From Patellaria atrata CBS 101060 (taxonomy: Eukaryota; Ascomycota; Dothideomycetes; Patellariales; Patellariaceae), in NCBI GenBank assembly GCA_010093705.1, contig MU006089.1, positions 1,971,561 through 2,035,560 on the forward strand: a stretch of DNA of 64,000 nt, given 5' to 3'. Positions 23,566 through 35,204 of this stretch are shown here, one piece after another. The notes below the pieces were generated by a model. It ran no database searches. It was given only the letters and a program-made list of their open reading frames with translations, and was not told where the DNA came from. How positions within the stretch are numbered: the stretch's first letter is position 1; every line of letters begins with the position of its first letter. The position numbers and the translations under genes were made by a program.

Positions 23566-24075
23566 ATGCCTCCATGGCATCCCGTTGACCTCCCATGGGA
23601 ACCCCCAGAAGTTGAGCATATGCCGGGTATTGGATGGGTACAGAATGGCCGGATTCTGCGAGGCCTTAAACCAAAGAAGGCATTCTACTGGCCTAAGGAC
23701 GGAAAAAGAGGTACAACATGGGGTCGATGGAAAGACCTTCTCAGCGGACAAGGACCAGACATCCATATAAGGATAAGCGGTGAGAAAAGGACTCGACCAT
23801 GGGACGGTCCAAGCAGGGCGAGGTGGTCGAGGTGGACAGAGGACGCGTTCGTGGCTCCATGGGAAACGGAACAACCCCTTCCATCACCGTTTTGGGCTCG
23901 TAGAAAGGCCCATGAAAAGTACGATTTCAGGACTCGGAAATTCACTAAGCGGAATCCAGATCCGTCATGTTGGACAGATGTTCGGTGGCAGTATCCTCCG
24001 AATGATCATTTCAGAGATCCATATGCATTTAGAGATCTAGATGGTCGGTGGTGGCAGGATACACCAATCGGTTAA
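23566..24075 (+). CDS. Tryptophan-rich orphan protein
   Basis: A single-exon frame of 169 aa starting MPPWHPVDLPWEPP. I count 15 tryptophans, about 9 percent, spaced throughout and often paired with Pro, Arg or Tyr (TTWGRW, RARWSRW, GRWWQD). It is also rich in Arg, Lys and Pro and has no signal peptide or membrane helix. I do not recognise a family. The gene converges on MED27 with only 15 bp between the stop codons. The strong non-random composition supports a real protein; the absence of introns or a known domain leaves doubt. The frame is open further 5', but the first ATG is the one chosen. Confidence 0.55.
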   Translation: MPPWHPVDLPWEPPEVEHMPGIGWVQNGRILRGLKPKKAFYWPKDGKRGTTWGRWKDLLSGQGPDIHIRISGEKRTRPWDGPSRARWSRWTEDAFVAPWETEQPLPSPFWARRKAHEKYDFRTRKFTKRNPDPSCWTDVRWQYPPNDHFRDPYAFRDLDGRWWQDTPIG

Positions 24076-24090
24076 CCAAGAAGAACATCT

Positions 24091-25065
24091 TTAGACGCAT
24101 ACTTCATGAAAAGCATGCCATTGAAGTTCAGTTTTGCCATTGCTTGTATCCACAAGTTGTCTCTTTCTTCCCACGGGTGTCATGGCTTTGTTATCTAGAA
24201 GTTTGCCACATCTTGAACATTTAGCTTTCCAAAGATCGGCATAGGAGGATATCATATTCTAAGACGTCAGTAATTGTTAACATATCTTGATGGGGAACCT
24301 ACAAGAACATCTTCCAGGTTATTGAAATGTGGTCTCGTGGAAAGAAATCTATTTATAGCCCTATGTGTTTCAGAAGACCCAACACATTCAACCCCATACG
24401 TACCCTTGTTCCCTTGCAATTCCTTTCTGGTGATTATAAAATTCATGAGCATCGTTGGTACTCTGAATCGAACCTCTATGACGCTATTCTGCTTGCTCCC
24501 GTCGGTCGTGGTTACGGTGAATTTAGGATAGCCGACCTTAAAGGCGTCAATGAGGCTACTAATATCTTCATCGCGGCGACAGCTTGATTGTTCAGCCTCG
24601 ATGTCTCCTTTATTCTCCAACTCATCTTCGGATTGAAGCCAGCCGTATTTCGGGATATTGAGACCACCACTTAGGTTCTTACTCCTCTGCTCACTCTCCT
24701 TTGCCGCCCGGAAAATATCCTGGGTTTGCTGGTCCGCCCAAGTAGCTTTGAAATCGCTGATATCTTTGGTTCTTTGAATCCCTGCTTGACTGAAATCATG
24801 GAAAAGCTGTTCTGGTGTTGCTGGGCTGGATATGAGAGGCTGGATAAGGCTTGCAATTGCGAAACGAAGATCCTGTATCTTGGGAGAATGTTAGATAGAC
24901 TGTAGCTAGAAAATTTAAAGAAAATCTATGCAATACTTCACGTACTTGGTTCTCTAAACGTTCTAGATGGGCGAGAGCTGTCCTACAACGATCCTCGTCC
25001 CAATCTCTGGGCTGCACTTGAGGATCTTGTGAAGTATCAACGGTGTGCGAAATCGCTGACGGCAT
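24091..25065 (-). CDS. med27: Mediator complex subunit 27 (MED27-like)
   Basis: Exons 25065-24946, 24872-24303 and 24258-24091 give 285 aa. The N-terminal helical part (RTALAHLERLENQ, then LRFAIASLIQPL and PEQLFHDFSQAGI) matches the fungal Med27 tail-module pattern. The C-terminal exon encodes the family's zinc-binding-like end: CSRCGKLLD followed by HAFHEVCV at the very terminus. Mediator links activators to RNA polymerase II, and MED27 belongs to the upper tail. The short 44-nt last intron must be spliced to reach the Cys/His motif. The neighbour PRMT1 is on the same strand upstream. Assignment rests on motif memory, not a search. Confidence 0.8.
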
Positions 25066-25636
25066 CGCAGAGTTGAGGGATTTGGCAAATGTTCAGGGAA
25101 TCGGATTGTTTCTTTGATGATAATACTCTAAGGTAAGGTGCTAAATGTGGTGAGTGAGCGTGTGAGCAATCATGATGTTTTCCCCACACTTTCATGGTCA
25201 GGGACCGAATTGTTTGCTTGTCTGCGAGGCAATGATGCTATGGTCTCAATTCACATTGTACACATTCCCACATGTTCTATTCATAGGTAATGAGAAACCG
25301 AATCACTTTATATTTTGCTAGTTGGGAATTAGGGATATTGGATACGGGATGAGGCATGGAGTCATCAATTTTCTTCGTTATTTTGGTCTACGGAGCTGGA
25401 ATACTGAGGATGCCACAGCTAGTGTACAAGTCCTATAATCTTCGACACGCTATATCGCGGCAGGATGCTTGAATACTTTGGCTTACCCGGAGCTATGCTA
25501 TGCATACTCCCTTGGTCTAAGGTCCACCGGTGCGCTATAGATTTGAGCCCAGGGTGCATTGCTCCCTCTCTCTTTAGCATTTTTCTGCGGCTACCGATCC
25601 GATTGTGAGTATTAATCCAACATAAGATTCTCGATT
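25066..25636. other. Spacer between PRMT1 and MED27 genes
   Basis: Contains the MED27 promoter and the PRMT1 3' untranslated region. No further gene seen. Confidence 0.5.
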
Positions 25637-27028
<1,392 letters not shown>

Positions 27029-27335
27029 ATTGTCCGCACTCTATAAATATGCGCAAGTGACTGCGCGGCAGAAATGGTCCCTGATATAACAGTTGAGAAC
27101 CTTTAGTTGCAAATTATTTTTCCAAAATCTAAATGCAACCTGCGGAAGATCTGCGGCTAGTGACCCATGAGTTCGGGAAAAGTTCGGTAGAGCTTTGAAG
27201 AGAGCTAAGGTTCTTTGCGGAGCTCAAGCTCGTACAAGGCTTCTTTCATTTTACAACAACAAAGCCTCGTTATCGATTGAACCTTAATGAGCTCTTACAT
27301 CTTCCTGAAGGAGCTACGAAGTTCAAAGTTTGGTC
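27029..27335. promoter_or_regulatory. Bidirectional promoter between PRMT1 and the RNPS1-like gene
   Basis: Start codons of two head-to-head genes are 307 bp apart. The interval includes both leaders. No defined operator can be named. Confidence 0.6.
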
Positions 27336-28451
27336 ATGCCCTCTCGTTCACCTACTCCCAGAGACCGAAGTCTCTCGCGCGGCCGTTCGTGTACTAGGTC
27401 TCGATCGCGATCGCGAACACCTTTGTCGGATGCTCGATCACGCTCCCCTCGCCGTTCAATCTCCCCTCGGTCGTTGTCTCACTCTAGAAGCCCAAGCCGC
27501 GCATCGAGCCCTCGGGGAAGCCGGTATGGGAGACGCAATGGGGACCGGATGAGCAGAAGTCCAGTTAGAAATAGGAGCAGAAGTAGGAGTAGGAGCCGAA
27601 CGCCTGATCGTCGTGCAAGGAGAGAACCAAGTCGAAGCTACTCTAGGAGTCCAAGTCGCAGTCCACCTCCAAGGAGCTCCAAGGTTAGTACTGTCTATGC
27701 AATTGATCTATGTCCAAGAACTGACGTCTTCGCAGATCGTCGTCGAAAGGCTTACAAAGAACGTGAACGAAAGTCATCTTCGCGAGATCTTTGGGACCTA
27801 CGGCATTATCCAGGATGTCGATCTCCCCATGAATCGACAATGTAAGCGCATCACCTTCCACTACTTCTCCAAAACACTAGCTAAACACGAACAGTTATGA
27901 CCAACCGCGGAACCGCCTATATAATGTACCACACGACCGCATCCGCAGAATCCGCAATTGCGCACATGCACGAAGCTCAGATAGACGGCGCAGTCATCAG
28001 CGTCTCCATCGTCCTCCCTCGCCGGCGCTTTTCTCGCTCACCACCTCCCCGCGTTCATGGTGGCGCCTTCGACCGCTTCGAGCAGCGCAACGGCCCATCA
28101 GGAGGATACCGCGGGCCACCTCCCGGCGCCGGAGGTGGGCGTTACAGGTCTCCGCCACGGCGACGCTCCCCACCTCCGCGGGGCTACGGTGGTGGACGAG
28201 GTGGCAGGGGCTGGGGAGACAATTCTTACAGGCCACGGTCGTTCTCGAGGTCACGCAGCCCGAGGAGAAGTAGATCGAGGAGTTTTTCCTCGAGAAGCCC
28301 CTCAAGGAGCCCTCTACCGAGGAGGAGGGGAGGTGGGAGAGGCTATGGGCGAAGGAGCAGCCCACCGAGGTCTGGAAGAGGCGGGAGGAGAAGCCCGAGC
28401 TATAGTAGCTACAGCGATCGTAGCCGCAGCAGGAGCCGGCGAAGACGATAG
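27336..28451 (+). CDS. SR-type RNA-binding protein, RNPS1-like
   Basis: Exons 27336-27683, 27736-27841 and 27895-28451 give 336 aa. Residues 1-116 form an RS domain dense in SRS, SRSP and RSRSR dipeptides. One RRM follows (about 117-193), starting IVVERLTKNVNESHLREIF and with the RNP1-like RGTAYIMY. The C-terminal part is Arg/Gly/Pro-rich (GYGGGRGGRGWG) and ends in a second RS tail. This RS-RRM-RS/P order and the RRM sequence are typical of RNPS1, a component of ASAP/PSAP and exon-junction-associated complexes in splicing and mRNA surveillance. The RGG segment is a likely PRMT1 substrate, and that enzyme is the divergent neighbour. The final stop overlaps a GTAAGT-like site, so an extra 3' exon cannot be excluded. 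Confidence 0.88.
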
Positions 28452-28643
28452 AGGGTAAGTCAAATGAAGCAGTGTACGAATAGCTTGGAATCACGATGAA
28501 TAAGTAGGGGATCCGATTTCCTTAACGTCATGGCTCTAATTCTAAGCGTCGCTTCCAGCACCAAAAGACCAAAATCAACCATACGGAGTGGTATGGCGGC
28601 AAAATCCTTCTATGTACAACAATAAATAAGAGATTCCCCTAAT

Positions 28644-30198
28644 TTACCCTACCACACCATTAGCCCTAAGACTCTGAATCTCCTCATCACCCAGCCCAAC
28701 AAGCTCCTTCAACACCTCATCGGTATGCTGACCCAGCGTCGGCGGCGCCGTCCTGACCCCAGGCGTCGAAACCGAATACTTGACCGGCGTATTCACCAGC
28801 TCAATCTTCCCACACGCCTCATGCTCGACCTCGACGACCATGTTGCGCGCTCTGACATGCTCGTGATTGAGCGTGGTCTGCACATCGTTGATGGCGGCAT
28901 AGGGCATCCCGCTGCCATCGAAAACCCGCAACCACTCTTCCGTCGTCTTCTTGCGTGTTTCGGTCTCGATCATAGCTTCTAGCGTGTCTCTGTTCTGAAC
29001 CCGCACGTTGTTCGTCGCGAACCGTGGGTCGCGGCTCCACTCTAGCTTTCCCAGTCTCTCGCACAGCACGCCAAATAACCTGTCATTCCCGCCGCCGATC
29101 AATATATCGCCATCCTTTGTCGCGAAGGCGCGATAGGGCACGATAGACGGGTGTGCGGTGCCCCATCTACCGGAGTCTTTTTGCTTACTGATGAGGCAGG
29201 AACTCGCGATGTTAGCTAGAGTTGCAACCTGGCAGTCGCTCAGGGCCACGTCAATATGCTGACCAGCACCTGACTTCGCACGGCCGAGAAGCGCAGCCAT
29301 CACCGCATTGGACGTATAGAGACCGGTTGTGAGATCGGTCACCGCGACTCCGACTTTGACGGGAGGGCCGTCGCGTTGGCCGGTGATGTGCATGAGGCCC
29401 ATTTCACTAGTTAGAGAAGTTAGTGATAAAGGATAGGAGGGTGTCTAGGGGAAGAATTACGCCTCGACCATGACATCGTACCCTGCGCGATTGCTGTAAG
29501 GACCTGTTTGGCCGTATCCTGTTATGCTTGCATAGATTATATTCGGGTTCACCTTGGCCACGCTCTCATAGTCCATGCCATACTTTTTCAGCGCGCCAGG
29601 TAAGTAGTTCTCTACTAGGACGTCGCAGTCCTTTGCCAACTTGTGTAGGATATCGACTCCAGCGGGATGAGCGAAAGAGAGTCCGATGGACTTCTTGTTA
29701 CGGTTGACGGAAAGAAAATATGCGCTCTCTCCTGAACCTTTATGAGGGAGATCATCTTTCAGATGTTTTGCGTAAGGCGGGCCCCAAGCTCGTGTGTCGT
29801 CGCCCCTGGTTGGGTGTTCGATCTTGATGATTTCGGCGCTATTGAGCGGGCCCATTGTCAGTGATGAATGTACGTAAGGTGCCAACTATAGAGGAGTTGG
29901 TTCATACTGGGTATCTTGAACCGTACCCGAGATCGCCTAGAATTTGCGTACAGTATGGCTATCGTTTTGTGAGCAAATGGGTATGAGATAGGGGGTGGAG
30001 GAAGGTCATACTCCAGCAAGCACACGAGTCATATCAAGAACACGCAGTCCAGCTTGATCAATCAGCTCGGAATAGCAGAAGTTATTGAATTCAAACACAC
30101 ATACCCAGTGGGAGCGATTGTGTGCTAGGAGAACTGGCATATTGTCTCCGCCGTACTGTTGCAGAGCAATTGGTGTGGGAAAGAGCTCTACGCAACAT
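28644..30198 (-). CDS. Class III CoA-transferase (CaiB/BaiF), mitochondrial, SUGCT-like
   Basis: Exons 30198-30105, 30052-30012, 29958-29927, 29838-29461 and 29406-28644 give 435 aa. The first 25 residues (MLRRALSHTNCSATVRRRQY) are Arg/Ser-rich without acids, a mitochondrial presequence. The body follows the family: GLRVLDMTRVLAGPYCTQIL, GAEIIKIEHP, VNRNKKSIGL, the conserved AGYD before the GLM segment, and PYRAFATKDGDILIGGGN. Such enzymes move CoA between dicarboxylic or hydroxy acids through a covalent aspartyl intermediate. SUGCT (glutarate/hydroxymethylglutarate:succinate transferase) is the closest mitochondrial type I can name; the substrate is not proven. Exons 2 and 3 are only 41 and 32 nt. 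It is divergent from riboflavin synthase. Confidence 0.92.
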
Positions 30199-30655
30199 CC
30201 TCGAGGTCAATGGCACTAGAGACGAAGATATCTTTTCAAATCTCACGCTATCTTCTCCTACAACATTCAATTAGTCTCTCCCCAGTGCTTGGACCTTTTC
30301 TTGAAGCTCCGAGAAACATACAATGCCTCGGTTCGCTCTCTTAGGTTTGCAAGGGAAGATGGACTTCAGATGAAAGACCAATTCAACCACGGAAGATGTG
30401 ACAAACTATATTCGGTCCGCAAGGTGTTAGTTGTATAGTACAATTGGGTCTACTCTACGGAGCTAGGTAAGGTACTCTTGTATCTTCAAGCTCCTGGTCC
30501 GCTTTTCCACCTTTAAATGTTCTAAAGGCTCCGCCGGAAGCCCCGCTATCCCGCATTTGACCGCGGAGGAGCTTTCATACAAAAGTATCATTATTTCTTT
30601 TGTGATATGTATGCGCCTCTGTTACATTCCAACTTTGATATTGTCTTAGGGAAAC
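30199..30655. promoter_or_regulatory. Divergent promoter between CoA-transferase and riboflavin synthase
   Basis: A 457-bp interval between head-to-head start codons. It contains the leaders of both genes; no riboswitch or named operator is recognised. Confidence 0.5.
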
Positions 30656-31453
30656 ATGTTTACCGGAATTGTCGAAATCTTAGGCAGTAAGCCACAGGGC
30701 ATGCCGAAATATACAAAAGACTTCAGCTAAGCTAACAGGCGTCGGTTGTCTCAGTACTGGTAACGACGGCGGCACAAATTTATGGATATTGAACGCTGAA
30801 GAGATACTTGGGGACTGTCATCTAGGCGACAGTATTAGTGTCAATGGTGAGTAGAACACTACAACTGCACGTTGGCATGGCAGCTAAATCTTCCCGCAGG
30901 CACCTGTTTAACAGTCACCGAGTTCGACAAGTCAACCTTCAAAGTCGGCGTAGCCCCTGAAACCCTTCGAAGAACCAACCTTGGCTCTCTTACCCAGGGC
31001 TCGAAGGTCAATCTCGAACGTGCGGTCTCCGCCTCTACCCGGATGGGCGGCCACTTCGTGCAAGGTCACGTAGACACCGTAGCAAAGATCCTCTCGGTGA
31101 CGCCAGACGGCAATGCCCTTACTTTTCGATTACAACCGCGAGATACTTCTGTCCTAAGATATGTGGTCGAAAAAGGCTATGTCACCTTGGACGGTGCCAG
31201 TCTTACAGTCACCCAAGTGAAAGATGGTGACGACGGTTGGTGGGAAGTTATGTTGATCGCATATACACAGGAACGAGTTGTCATGGCAGCTAAGGAGCCA
31301 GGAGACCTTGTTAATGTCGAGGTAGATATGGTAGGGAAGTACGTCGAAAAGAGCGTGGAAGGTTATTTCGACGGGAAGGGGGCAGGCGACATTGCCATAC
31401 TGGAAAAGATGGTTCAGAGATTGGTAGATGAACGACTGTCAAACCGGACTTAA
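30656..31453 (+). CDS. rib5: Riboflavin synthase alpha subunit
   Basis: Exons 30656-30686, 30739-30846 and 30900-31453 give 230 aa, the normal size for the eukaryotic enzyme. It opens with the invariant MFTGIVE and has the two lumazine-binding barrels: the first with SVNGTCLTVTEFD and APETLRRTNLG, the second after GGHFVQGHVDT with TLDGASLTVTQV and AYTQERVVMAAKEPG. It dismutates two 6,7-dimethyl-8-ribityllumazine molecules to riboflavin plus the pyrimidinedione, the last step of vitamin B2 synthesis, in the cytosol. The first exon is only 31 nt, as in other fungal genes of this type. Confidence 0.96.
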
Positions 31454-32645
31454 GCATTCGGTCTGTCTTCCGACACTGATAGGTGAGCATTAGGGATCTG
31501 TGGCAATCCCCTAGATTCGCTGCGATTGTTGGGCGAAATTCGAAGTGGAGGGTTTGAAAGGGACATCAACGTTTGCCCAAGTCGAATCAATCGTCTGAAA
31601 CAATGAGGCGACTTGAATGTCTGACGTCGTTCACCCGATTTGTGTATCTTGACGCGTCTATCCAATGTGAGGCTGAGTGAGGCGAAGCAGCCCAAGCGGA
31701 CAATCGCATCAGGTATCAAACCAGGCGGCCTCCGATATATAAAGTCCAATAGATGCCTATCGCCTGTTCACGCCTTTCATCAGACTTCATTCTCCAACCT
31801 CTACCTAAGTACCAGTTGCTTTGCTTGGTGGGAGAAAACCCACTGTTGTTTATGGCTAAAGCACAAGTCCTACCATGAGACCTCAGGTGATGCCCAGGGA
31901 GTCCACGCACGAACTCCCTGGAAAAAGACGACCTCTTCTGCGCTTCACTTTTGCTTAGTCCTTTGATCTATGTATGAAAGACTCCATAGCGAGATACAGT
32001 CAGCAACGGGGAGATGTCGATGTCAAAGGTTGTACTGCCTCAGACACAGAGCACTCCAAGGAGATGGAGGGTGGAAGAGGCCTCACCTACGGTATGGATT
32101 ACCTCCTTGAAGAGCGGACCGACCGTGCGAAAATCCAACCTAATCTGAACTCAAAACCGAAGACTATAAATTCAGAAATGCATGCATGGACCTACGTTCT
32201 CTGTGAAAGGACGAGAATCCGTTATTCCATGACATGCATATTGGGGAGAATGACAAGAAAGAATTGATGTAAAGCCGCTATTTGGGGGCCAAAATGTAAG
32301 AAAGAAAAGGTTGATTTAGTCAATATGAAGAATTACACAACTTTCCGGTGGGCACGCTAGGGATTATCTACTGATTCTACTCGCTTTTCGTGCAGCTGAG
32401 GGCTCAAGGGCTGCATATCCCAAACTTCATCATTGGTCTCTTTCTCTTTGTTCGCCTAGTTACACGTCGACACTGAGGCTCCAAAGGATTCTCTGATTCT
32501 CTCTGATCGCCCCAGTCGGCAGACTCAAAGTCACACTTGACGTACTTCACTCATTCTACTTTTTTCACCTACTTTCGTTCAGCATGTCATAGCGTCGTCT
32601 CGTTATGATATATTCACTATATCTTTTGTTCTGTGACTCTCCGCT
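31454..32645. other. Intergenic region
   Basis: No gene is supported in this 1.2-kb stretch. It carries the 3' region of riboflavin synthase and the CT-rich promoter of the next gene just before 32646. Confidence 0.5.
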
Positions 32646-34644
32646 ATGGATTCGCTGTTGGACCACGCACGGAAGGCCGAGGACACAGCCGCAGGCCTGT
32701 GCAAGTTCTTAGATGAAGTCCCACAGTCAGCAACAGATATCACTGCCATAATGAGCGAGTTGTTTGCAATCAGTTCGGGACTTCGTACTCTACATAATGG
32801 CCTCGACTATTCTCGTTATGGCCGTTACTCCACTAGGATCGTGGAAGACCTTAATCTTGTTCTTTTAAGCATTCAATATACGCTGGCTTCGGTCAAAAAG
32901 TCGTTTGGCCAGACCAGGTTCAAAGATTCTAAAGGCGTTCCTCCGTACAAGACGATATTGGAAGACCTCCAAGCATCGTGTTTAGACGAGGGCTCCTCCC
33001 TATGCGAGCGATTGGAAATATACCGTGTCTTCATCATAGGATTATTCGACGTCTTGAGGGGGTAAGTACAAACAGCGACGGACGGATTTGGAGAGCTGTA
33101 GTCTAACCATTAACAGTGAACTTCCCAGTAATGATATGAACTTACTTGGAAAGGAACTTGCAAGACTACTTGAAAATCAGGAGCGAATTGAACCGGGAAC
33201 TCTTCGCAGAGGTATGATGCGATCAATAGTTCTATACTCTCGTTATAAAGTTTGCTCTAAGACCGTCCTTTCTAGCTCATTATAATGATAAAAACTAACA
33301 TAATGCACCAAGAGCCTAGAAAGCCTTCAAGACCGCAAATGCATCAATATCCAACCTACCCGACTTTTCCCATCAATCCTATGCACTCTCCATTAGCACC
33401 ATCCTATGATCCTTGGGATCAGTACGCTCCACCTCATGCTCCAGAAGCGCCCATCTCGCCAACTTTCTCATCATCATCAAGCCTCACTTTTTCTTCCAAC
33501 CAAACATTCTCTACTGCGAGTTCTTCCATTACCAGAGTGCCCCACTGGGCCAGAAAAGTATTTGATGGTCGACACTCCGCGACACCATTCCGAAGCGCTG
33601 GCTCAACGTACAATGAGTCCTCCAGATTGTATCTCACATAAAACATACTAACTCAGGTCTAGTACGAGGGCCCTAGGCCGCGATGAACCCGGAGCCGAGG
33701 ATCGATTGCTTGCGGACGAATTTCAGCAGGTTATCGAAATGCATGTTTGTCTCACCCCGTAGCTATATACTAGAAAACTAATAGAGATAGACCCTTCTAC
33801 GGAGTGGAAATAATGGTACGCTTGTACTGGAGACCTAAGGACCATCGGGCTCGCATCTTGATCCTAGACAAGGACCACTTCCGCCGGAAATTACAGTTCT
33901 GCATTCCTTTGACGGCACTGAAAGTGCAAAGGGAGGGCGCATGCCTAAAGCTCTGCCGAGTCAATCGAGATAGTGGCAAACTGGATTTGTGGGCGAATTT
34001 GAAATTCCCCCTGTACGAAAGTAAGCCGATATACTCAATCGTATTCAAATGAGACTCGACGCTTAACAGTCCTCTAGGAATGGTACTATTCTATTCCGCC
34101 TTCATCGCGATGAAGCATCAAGACTTGGCACCGGTTGCAACCGGCTTGGAGGATTGGTTCCAACAAGGCGAGCGAGAAATGGAACAAGAGGAGTTTGGCG
34201 GGTGAGTATCTCCAGTCAACAATGTCAAATATATGCAGAACAGCTAACCCAACCCAGCAAAATCGAGGACGACGACCTTCTGCTCGCTTTCCGCATTTGG
34301 CGGGACCGCGACTCGGGATGTGTCAGATTCGAGACGACGCCGTTCCGAGGTCGAATGAAGAAAATACCGATCTGGACAGCATTTGTGACGCAGTATATTG
34401 GAATCAGGTCGTGGATTGAACGCGTGGATTCGAAAAGGGTACAGTTAAGAGAACTGCATCCGTATATTTTCTGTGATAACTATAAGCCTCCGAGGAACAT
34501 TTCGGGCTTCTTCGAACTAAATTTTAAGACTAGAGACGGTAAGTCACCTTTACTCCACTCCCTTTCTCTTTAGTGATGATGTACTAATGATATGTAGATG
34601 CTGACGGGTTCGTCGACACATTTCGCTCCTTTCGTAGGAAATGA
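32646..34644 (+). CDS. Conserved fungal protein of unknown function, helical N-terminus and PH-like C-terminus
   Basis: Eight exons: 32646-33061, 33117-33211, 33313-33607, 33657-33740, 33791-34020, 34078-34201, 34258-34538 and 34598-34644. They give 523 aa. Residues 1-175 are helical. A Pro/Ser/Thr-rich linker follows (about 175-270), then a well-ordered C-terminal half with EIMVRLYWRPKDHRARILIL, CLKLCRVNR, MVLFYSAFIAMKHQD and FVTQYIG. This C-terminal pattern recurs in uncharacterised filamentous-fungal proteins. Fourth intron 33741-33790 must begin with GC (GCATGT) to keep the frame, since the nearby GT choices give introns of 32 nt or less or break the frame. No catalytic motif is visible. 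A signalling-adaptor role is possible but is inference. Confidence 0.78.
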
Positions 34645-35204
34645 GACGGTGAGGAGCGATTTAAGTATGTTTAACGGCCAGGCTTTGACGACGTTTACGA
34701 GCGACGAGGATATTTTATGAGGTATCAATATAGTTTATGTCAGTAATGATATGATTTGATGGCTTTTCGATGACGGATCGGTGGTTGTTCCTATCTACAC
34801 CTTTAGATATCTCTTGGAGTTTTTTCTATGACTAAATTCAACTCTCAATCGCCTGTTGAATTCAATCTCCACCCATAGTTTAAATCTTCATAAACAATCT
34901 TTTTTCTCTATGCAAAAGAGTGATGTGGTCTAGGATTTTTCCTACGTATAATTAACGGGTTGTAAAGAAATTCTCAAAAGAGAATAAACCTCAGATCAAA
35001 ATCTACAAGAGACAATATCTGTCACTCTAAAGGATAGACAAGCTCATCCACCACCTTGAACGTGTAGAGAATACTACCGTCTCCCATCGATCTTTCCCTT
35101 CTTGCTCTTTTTCCCTTCTTGCTCTTCTTCCAATTTAACCAGTACATCCAAGGTAACTTCATTCTTTCCAGTACCTTAGTATCACAGTTCTTCATATCAC
35201 CTCA
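34645..35204. other. Spacer and promoter of the alpha/beta-hydrolase-like gene
   Basis: AT-rich, followed by a CT-rich leader with two TTCTTGCTCTT copies (35096-35125). No gene seen. Confidence 0.5.

Noticed and set aside
27997-28494. Antisense frame over the RNPS1-like gene
   Set aside because: Mirror of the arginine/serine repeat codons; no independent signal.
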